This document shows positions 7,592 to 13,495 of a stretch of DNA of 13,495 bases, in pieces. The DNA is from Beroe ovata (taxonomy: Eukaryota; Ctenophora; Nuda; Beroida; Beroidae), in the NCBI GenBank assembly GCA_946803715.1, contig CAMPET010000055.1, forward strand, positions 72,466 through 85,960. Reading direction: 5' to 3'. Made by a program: the position numbers and the translations under genes. A model generated the notes under the pieces. It made no database searches, was not told where the DNA came from, and worked only from the letters and a program-made list of their open reading frames with translations. Position 1 is the stretch's first letter; each line of letters starts with the position of its first letter.

Positions 7592-7771
7592 TTCAATTGT
7601 CTGCTTTCACAACAAGAGGAATACCAGAAATTTCTTTAAAATTGTCAGTAACTATGCAGCTCTTGAAAAAACCCCAATGTTGCTCAATCTCCTTTTCTAA
7701 ATACTAGCCAGATTATATTCAACTTCATTTGATAGTTCCCAAAAGTTGCTGCTATCACAAATACCCAAACA
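7592..7771 (-). pseudogene. Frame-shifted coding-like remnant, unidentified
   Basis: On the minus strand one frame reads CLGICDSSNFWELSNEVEY, and after a shift near 7700 another reads KEIEQHWGFFKSCIVTD and then FKEISGIPLVVKADN before a stop. Together they look like a conserved protein segment. The 'G-[IL]-P-L-[VL]-x-x-A-D' ending loosely recalls sacsin-type proteins, but I do not claim that identity. The frameshift and stops make it a dead fragment if it is real. It could also be chance. Confidence 0.22.
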
Positions 7772-7933
7772 AATGGTCTGGATTTTATTATTCTCCTATT
7801 TACTTTTAAAATCATTCAGTGAGGTGGCATTCCTTGCACACTGTGATACAGTTGAATTGTATCTAGTTGAAAATGATCTTATTTAATCTCATCCAGGATG
7901 TATTCTTCGTCGTGAGTAGTTGACTGCTGAGAG
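7772..7933 (+). promoter_or_regulatory. MMS19 5' flank / leader
   Basis: This is AT-rich sequence ending in TTTAATCTCATCCAG (about 7883-7897) shortly before the ATG. It resembles a 3' splice site, so the 5' leader may begin in an upstream non-coding exon. An upstream ATG at 7899 opens only a six-codon frame (ATG TAT TCT TCG TCG TGA). No TATA box is evident. Confidence 0.35.
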
Positions 7934-10900
7934 ATGGTTGGACAGGATGAACTCTCAAAGCCCCAACAAATATGCATGGATTATGTCAAAGAACCTGCAG
8001 ATGGTTTGATTGATTTGCTTCTACATGGTAGCCAGAAGTGTAGTATCCTCGAATTAGTACAAATACTACAGTGAGTTATTTGCATACCTAATCATCATGA
8101 TGTATAATATTCAAGATATCAATAGGATTATTGTCATGAAATTCTATCCCTGAAACATGTATTGTTGTGTTTCAGGCCTCTGATTACAGCAAAGGAGGAT
8201 GAAGTGAGGTTGAATGCTGTCCAACTCCTTATTAATGTTTCTCTTCAATCTAATTTGATCCTTTCTGAAGGTACAATGTAGTTGCTTAGCATCTTATTTG
8301 AACCAAATTAATTCAATTAAGTGCTGATCATTTTTTGGATCTCAGTTTCTACCATGAACCATCACATTTTATTCACATTACAATTTTCAATTTAAGCAAA
8401 TATCAGGCTTCAGCCCTGAATGTGTTGCCAATTTCAGTGAATTCGTTAGTAGATTTTCTATGTGGACGACTCTCGGATAAATACAACATCATTCCTGTTA
8501 TTTTATCTGGGCTGTCCCAATTCATTCAGAAGTGGAATTTGGAGTCACAAACTGTTGAAAATATTGCTAAACATTTATTCAAATCAGTTGATGTTCAAGC
8601 TTTGAATCAGGTCAGTCTTATACAGTAGGTAATTGTACCTAGCCACTTTTATTTTCTCTTGCTAATGTAGATGTGTAGGTTAGCTTGTTGTTGCAATTGA
8701 CATGGATTATGCAGAGTTACAGAAGTGATCTTACATTTTCGATCATCCCTCCATTGAGTATATTTGAATATTTGGTGGCCACCTTCTCAGTGATAGAATA
8801 GATTAACTTCCTATTTGCTTGATGAGAGATAGTTAGTAAATTCTCTTTCGACTCTGTTTACAAATGAAAACGCATCTTTTTAATTATAAGCAGAGTCAAA
8901 AGAGAATTTACTAACTATCTTCTAGTCGTAACTAATGCGACTCTTATTCAATCGTCCAATCCGTGAACTATGTAACCTATTTACTTGAAATCAGTGCTAA
9001 CCATGATCAAATTTGTGTATGTTAATTGCTCCCCATCCAGGATACGAGATATAGAGCGTATTGTGTCCTCAATGACCTGCTACAGCACAACTTGATAGGT
9101 AAATATAACGAATTGATTGATGGTGGGATCAGGCATGATACAATATTTTGAAAATACAGTTCCTGTATTTGTCAGCTTTAAAGGAGGGAATGGGTGCGAC
9201 ATTTGTGATGAGCTATGTCAATGCTATAGAAGACGAGCAGGATCCCAGGAATTTGTTATTAGTGTTTAACATGACTGTCACAGTTTTACAAAACTTCACT
9301 ATCAGTAAGTACCGCCTCTTCACATCAATTCTGTACAGGCATGATATGCCCGATTCTGGAGATGATTATCCCTCTTCCTCAGGAGGAGCTGAAGATCTCG
9401 TATTTGACGTCATATCCTGCTACTACCCCATAGACTTTACTCCACCACCAGACTCCAGCATCACTGTCACAACACAAAGTCTGGTGGAAAGTCTCAATTT
9501 GTGTTTCACTTCCACTGACCTATTGGCCCCTCATGTCATCCCATTTCTATTGGAGAAATTCCACTCTCATATGGTGCAGGTCATTACCCACAGTGATACT
9601 TACTACTTAGTGTATACACCAGATAAGAGGGTTCATGACCCTATTGAACAGTGAGCACTGCTATTGAACACTGCTATTGAACATTGCTATTGAACATTCC
9701 AGGCCAGGGTAGAGAGCTGTAACACAATGGTGCAGTGTCTGACAGCATATGGAGCTTCCTGCTCTAGCAAGTATATCTCACTCATATGGAGTGACATGAA
9801 GACAGAGATGTTTAGTGGGACTAACAGAGATATCAGGATGAAGTATGCAGCTCAATGATTAACTACTGAAACTGCTATTGTGGTTGTTGTCATCAGTAGG
9901 TAACTAACTTATTGTATTTCAGATGTCTGGCGGTCATCGAAGCCATGTTTACAGTTATAACGTCTCCAGTTGTGAAAGACAGGTCCCTGGACCCTGCACA
10001 GTTTTTAGGAAAGGTTTTCAACGATGGTAAAGATCAGATGAAGTACGGCGAATCTAAGAATCTGCGGACACTTTCCCTCATACTGATAGCTGTCATCAAG
10101 AGTTCAGGTTTGTCTCAGGAACTGGGAAAGCGATCTCTCGATTCTCCACTAGGCTGAGATCCCTCCTCTTTATGCCTGTAGTCTTGAAATCACCACCAAT
10201 AAAAGTCAATATCAAGCACCCTCAGTGTTTAAAATGCATCCTAAATGTAACTCTAGGATTTTCTGGCATTCTTCATTGAATAACAATAAGATCATGGAAA
10301 CAAATCATGGAAATGGTCTGAAATAGTCATACCTATTCACGTCGTTCATGTACAGTACACACTTGTTCAAAGTCTATGATGAGCCATGATACACGTCAAT
10401 GACTTGTACCATGGCTCATACCCCTATCCCCATGCCAAATCTTCAGTTTCTCAGGACTCAAACACTCATTTTACCTTACTTGTTCCTGCTCCCTGTCATT
10501 CCCTCCCTTTCATACCTTCTTGGAGACGGCTTTGTTATTCTTTTCAAGTATCAACTGCCAATCATCATTCTCTTCGAAACCTACTTCTGTCTTTTTCCCC
10601 CTGTCAAAAATTTTCATTAACCGGTTTCCGAAGCGAGTAGACCTTACGAGGAGTGTGGCAGCCACACTGTCACACTCATTTGCCACACTGCCACACTGAA
10701 TTGCCACACTGCCACACTGTGTGGCAAATTTTCATCTGCCACACTGCCACACTTGCTGTAAGGTCATCACACATTTTCGAAAGTGTGGCAATGTTGACCT
10801 TACGAGTTCAACTGTCACACTGACACTCTCTTTCACACAAACCGCATAAGTGATGTAATGTGATATGACATGTCCGAAATTTAAAAAATATAGTTACCGT

Positions 10901-12352
10901 AATCACAATGAGGTGCAATGTTTATTTAAGGAATGGAGAAACAATGGCACGCTCAATTGCTCTAATTAGCATGTACCCACTACCCATATATCTTGGAAGG
11001 GTGCCTGGTGGGTGGAGTGGAATGCTAGCATTACTTGNAAACATATCTTACATCTGAAACAATAAAGTAGGACGTCTGTTGGACAACGAATGATAATGAT
11101 TAATTCTCAGTATCGGCATGTGGTCTGGTTGCTGATATCTGTTTGCCGTGGCTCTGCGAGAGATACACATCAACAGAGACTCAAATAGGGAGAGCGGTTC
11201 TTTTAGACGAAATTATCAACATTCTGTCTAACATCTGTTCAGACAATGAACGAGCGTGTGAGGCTGCCAAGTTTTTACCATGGAAAAAGTATGTTTTGCC
11301 TCGACAGTTTGCCCTGTAATGCCCCGTTATTCGTGTGTATCAAGTTAGTAATGACAGTGTTTCATGTCAGGTTGGAGAGTATTTTCCTAGCTGTTGTTTC
11401 CGACACTGCTCAAGCTGAATTACACAGTACAGCCATGACCGGGATCAACCTACTGCTTGATATACATCGAATTGCCGGTATGGACGTGTTTCTGCCACAT
11501 GAAAGTGGTGACAGCGTGTCCCCGTGTAATCTGCATTGATCCACTCAGGATGCCAGGATAAGATACGAGTAGATGAAATAGTGACGTGTGTGTACACTCA
11601 TCAGCAGGAGGGAGGAGTGACTGATGACGGATTGCTGATACTATCAGCTATCAGTACCGATCACCCTGCTGTTATGGATACAGCTGATCTGATAACAGAG
11701 CAAATTAATCGGGTAATAGGCTCTGCAGACAGCGCGCGCAGCACATTTCCAAGTGGTTAATAATGACCCAATGATTCGTTTCCACGCAGTTGATATATAG
11801 CTGCACCTCCAATAGGTGTTCGATAGATAGGTACACTTGAATAATGTGAGAGACCGAGTATTGAACTATATGCAGCGATTTTAATGACCGGCAATATTAA
11901 TGAATAATGACGGGCAATATTAATGAATAATGACGGGCAATATTGATGAATATTGATGGGCAATATTAATGAAGATCATCTCCAGGTAGAAGCTGGAGAT
12001 GCGGGAGCGAGTGTGATTCTCGCTCACATATTAACCGGGTCGCTATATTTGAAATACTCCGCGCGGCTTACTGAACTATTTGAGCAAGGTTCTCATAAGC
12101 AGGTGATAGAGGTACTCACGGGAGCACTCACACGGACTCAGGTATGCGGCGATATTGGTAATAATTTCCATTTACAGCCATTTACATGAAATCTTGCACA
12201 GTAACCAGAACATCTGAATTCAGCAGTCTCCAGAAGTCTATGAATTCACGCTGAAATCGCTATTTTATCGCATGATGGATCGTCTTATTCAACTTGCTAT
12301 AAACGAGGATGGAGACATTCACGATACTGTCATTCTCTTCAAGGCAAGTGCA

Positions 12353-12392
<40 letters not shown>

Positions 12393-13448
12393 CAGATCAC
12401 GCCTGGACAGGAGTTCTCGATAGCCCTGCTCAAGAATACAGAAAGGACTGTTGACATGGATGTGTTCACGAAGTGTTTCCTCTCTCGAGACCAGTTCAAA
12501 CCATTCTCTCTGTCATCCCCATCTCGTCAGGTGACTTGCTTCTCAACCACGCGCTGCGACACACTGTGATTCACTGTCGCACAATGAGACACAGTGTGAG
12601 AATGTGTCTCACTATGTCGTTTCTGGGTATCGCATCTGCAGGCATCATAGTATAACCGAATACCATCTCTTAGGAGATGTTTTTATCCTCGTATCCTTCA
12701 CCATATAGCCCCACTGTGTCACATGACAGTGTGTTACACTGTCATGTGCAGTTTGTTACAGTGTTCCACACTGTAACTGCCAGAGAGAGTGTCATATTGT
12801 GTCCTCCTCCCTCAGACGATGCTGATTGCGGTTTACACCACCGTTCTCATGTACGGCTCTCTGAGCTCTACATTCCGTGACGTCACGCAGCTCAATGTTG
12901 ACAAGCTGTTATCACTAGCGGTAGCCACTTCTGACGTCACTACAATGGAATCTGTCACGGCCGCTATCGGTCTCATACTAAACAGGTCATCCTGTTACCC
13001 ATCAGCTATGAGGGGTCATTGTTCAATTTGTTGTCAACATATATGGTAGACATCATGGACCATGACATCATCGACCGTGATTCATGGTGTTAACAGTGTA
13101 GCAGTGTTAACACTTATTGTTAACAGGTTAGATGAGGGATCTCAACTGAACACGCTGAAAGCTCGAGTGATAGAAGCTACTGTGAAGTGCCCGCATGCCA
13201 CTAACAAGGTTGATCCATGAAACAATCCACCATGCCGCATGCTGATTGCTGGGCATGACTCACGTGTGCTCACATTCACACTACTGCAGGTATGGTTGTG
13301 TGTCAGAGCTTGTCAAGCATTGGCACTCCGATGTGACACCAGTACTGAGAAACTACTGGAGTTGTATGTTGAGTATCTGACAAGTGAAAAGGAAGCTCAT
13401 TCCTTGGCAGCCAAGTTATCAGAACTACTTCTACAGCCCATTTACGCT
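7934..13448 (+). CDS. MMS19: MMS19, Fe-S targeting complex HEAT-repeat scaffold (17 exons, 3' end missing)
   Basis: MMS19 works with CIAO1 and CIAO2B to insert [4Fe-4S] clusters into cytosolic and nuclear enzymes such as XPD, DNA polymerases and helicases. Exons by phase-consistent reading: 7934-8070, 8176-8270, 8438-8610, 9041-9098, 9176-9304, 9383-9579, 9703-9842, 9923-10107, 11111-11288, 11371-11477, 11549-11712, 11986-12141, 12224-12343, 12396-12530, 12816-12985, 13127-13208, 13290-13448. They sum to 2385 nt (795 codons) without a stop. Hallmarks: DPRNLL (177-182) and FDVISCYYPIDFTPPP (205-220) of the N-terminal MMS19 domain, then helical HEAT-type segments (LSAISTDHPAV, TRTQQSPEVYEF, LILNRLDEGSQL). 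The human protein has about 1030 residues, so roughly the last fifth, which holds the CIAO-binding HEAT repeats, lies past the right edge. The ATG at 7934 is the first in this frame. Less certain joins are exon 6 to 7 (weak donor GTCATT), exon 11 to 12, exon 13 to 14 (GC donor) and the end of exon 17 (GTTAGT at 13449). Confidence 0.92.
8827..8920. mobile_element. 30-bp terminal-inverted-repeat element in MMS19 intron 3
   Basis: Arms at 8827-8856 (AGATAGTTAGTAAATTCTCT...) and 8891-8920 are inverted copies matching at 29 of 30 positions. They are separated by a 34-nt AT-rich centre. This is the shape of a tiny MITE or a strong pre-mRNA hairpin. I see no clear target-site duplication. It lies well away from the flanking splice sites (intron 8611-9040). 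Confidence 0.75.
9641..9699. repeat. 13-bp tandem repeat abutting a splice acceptor in MMS19 intron 6
   Basis: The unit (A)CTGCTATTGAAC is repeated about three times, with a partial copy CCTATTGAAC before it, and ends directly at the acceptor TTCCAG (9702). The intron is only 123 bp (9580-9702), so the repeat makes up about 40 percent of it. Confidence 0.75.
10108..11110 (+). other. MMS19 intron 8, the longest intron (1003 bp)
   Basis: The donor is GTTTGT at 10108 and the acceptor TTCTCAG at 11104-11110. Exon 8 ends in phase 1 and exon 9 supplies the other two bases. It contains a 13-bp inverted repeat with one mismatch (10379-10391 with 10406-10418, TGAGCCATG/CATGGCTCA), the GCCACACT cluster annotated separately, and a single N at 11038. 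The other introns are 52-430 bp, so this one has probably grown by insertion. No gene is seen inside. Confidence 0.7.
10640..10806. repeat. GCCACACT cluster flanked by 11-bp direct repeats
   Basis: Seven direct GCCACACT words and three inverted AGTGTGGC/TGTGTGGC words lie within about 150 bp, including the perfect palindrome GTGTGGC-A-GCCACAC (10653-10667). The direct repeat GACCTTACGAG occurs at both ends (10640-10650 and 10796-10806), and the inverted word GTAAGGTC lies at 10758-10765. It may be a small inserted element with terminal duplications or an internally repeated satellite unit. Confidence 0.65.
11888..11974. repeat. 23-bp tandem repeat in MMS19 intron 11
   Basis: The unit GGCAATATTAATGAATAATG (plus ACG) is repeated about four times. 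The last copies are diverged (GATGAATATTGATGG). It sits just before the acceptor of intron 11 (ATCTCCAG at 11978-11985). Confidence 0.8.
12344..12395 (+). other. 52-bp GC-AG intron made mostly of a GT microsatellite
   Basis: Exon 13 ends CTCTTCAAG and is followed by GCAAGT, the classical GC-AG donor. About 18 GT units follow, then GACAG as acceptor, and the next exon opens in phase 0 with ITPGQEF. A GT donor within the microsatellite, in the same phase, could also be used and would add a few residues. The GC donor is preferred because AAG|GCAAGT matches the GC-AG consensus. Confidence 0.6.
12531..12815 (+). repeat. MMS19 intron 14 with CACTGTGT words and a perfect hairpin
   Basis: The intron is rich in CACTGT, ACAGTG and CACACTGT words on both strands. 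It includes a perfect 13-bp inverted repeat with a 3-nt loop (12720-12732 / 12736-12748, CACATGACAGTGT). The following intron (12986-13126) holds a similar but shorter one, GTGTTAAC...GTTAACAC. These resemble related hairpin-forming repeats and are non-coding. Confidence 0.6.
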
Positions 13449-13471
13449 GTTAGTGTTGTTACCACTATCTT

Positions 13472-13495
13472 TCACACACACACACACACACACAC
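13472..13495. repeat. CA microsatellite at the window edge
   Basis: A (CA)n run begins about 13472 and continues to the last base. It lies just beyond the putative donor of MMS19 exon 17, so it is probably intronic. The assembly window ends inside it. Confidence 0.85.

Noticed and set aside
9148-9654. A single 168-codon gene
   Set aside because: It is MMS19 exons 5 and 6 read through a 78-bp intron and into the next intron. The ATG at 9148 lies in the preceding intron.
10386-10707. Frames in both directions in the 1-kb intron
   Set aside because: Low-complexity Pro/Leu/Phe-rich content inside an intron, with no homology.
12260-12499. Minus-strand frame with His-Thr repeats
   Set aside because: It is translation of the GT/CA microsatellite, antisense to MMS19 exons 13-14.
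1-13495. tRNA or rRNA genes
   Set aside because: No B-box-like GGTTCGAATCC in a cloverleaf context and no recognisable rRNA core was seen by eye. A covariance-model scan was not possible here.

Overview
The window reads as nuclear DNA of an invertebrate animal. Two genes are split by short GT-AG introns (about 50-430 bp, one of 1 kb). Between the genes lie decayed non-LTR and Penelope-like retroelement pieces, fold-back elements, minisatellites and microsatellites. The encoded proteins are all eukaryotic housekeeping factors, and nothing bacterial is visible. A sponge or another marine invertebrate would fit, but the sequence alone does not fix the phylum. Single N bases at 5737, 6120 and 11038 show that this is a draft assembly.

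Left part (1-2335, minus strand). The first two coding exons of mitochondrial elongation factor G1 (GFM1) lie at 532-688 and 281-373, and the gene runs off the left edge. A single-exon gene for RPAP2/Rtr1, the RNA polymerase II CTD phosphatase and assembly factor, lies 227 bp upstream of it on the same strand (916-2265). An AT-rich tandem repeat sits directly in front of the RPAP2 start.

Middle (2336-7930). This is a gene-poor repeat zone. It holds a G-rich block, a fold-back element (3350-3490), a four-copy array of units about 50 bp long (3589-3789), a weak gag-like remnant (about 4829-5070), a decayed Penelope-like reverse transcriptase fragment on the plus strand (about 5157-5629), and two pieces of CR1/L2-type LINEs on the minus strand in scrambled order (RT C-terminus, then endonuclease N-terminus). 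A CpG-rich block (about 7111-7490) and a frame-shifted coding-like remnant (7592-7771) follow.

Right part (7934 to the end, plus strand). This is MMS19, the HEAT-repeat scaffold of the cytosolic iron-sulfur targeting complex. I could thread 17 exons with consistent reading phase, giving about 795 codons. The last part of the gene lies beyond the right edge. Its introns carry a 30-bp inverted-repeat element, a GCCACACT repeat cluster, a GT microsatellite that makes up most of a 52-bp GC-AG intron, and several small tandem repeats.

The three genes act in mitochondrial translation, Pol II biogenesis and Fe-S protein maturation. They do not form an obvious functional pathway. I found no convincing novel system. 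The points most worth a second look are the LINE/Penelope composite, the unusual MMS19 introns and the close GFM1-RPAP2 spacing.
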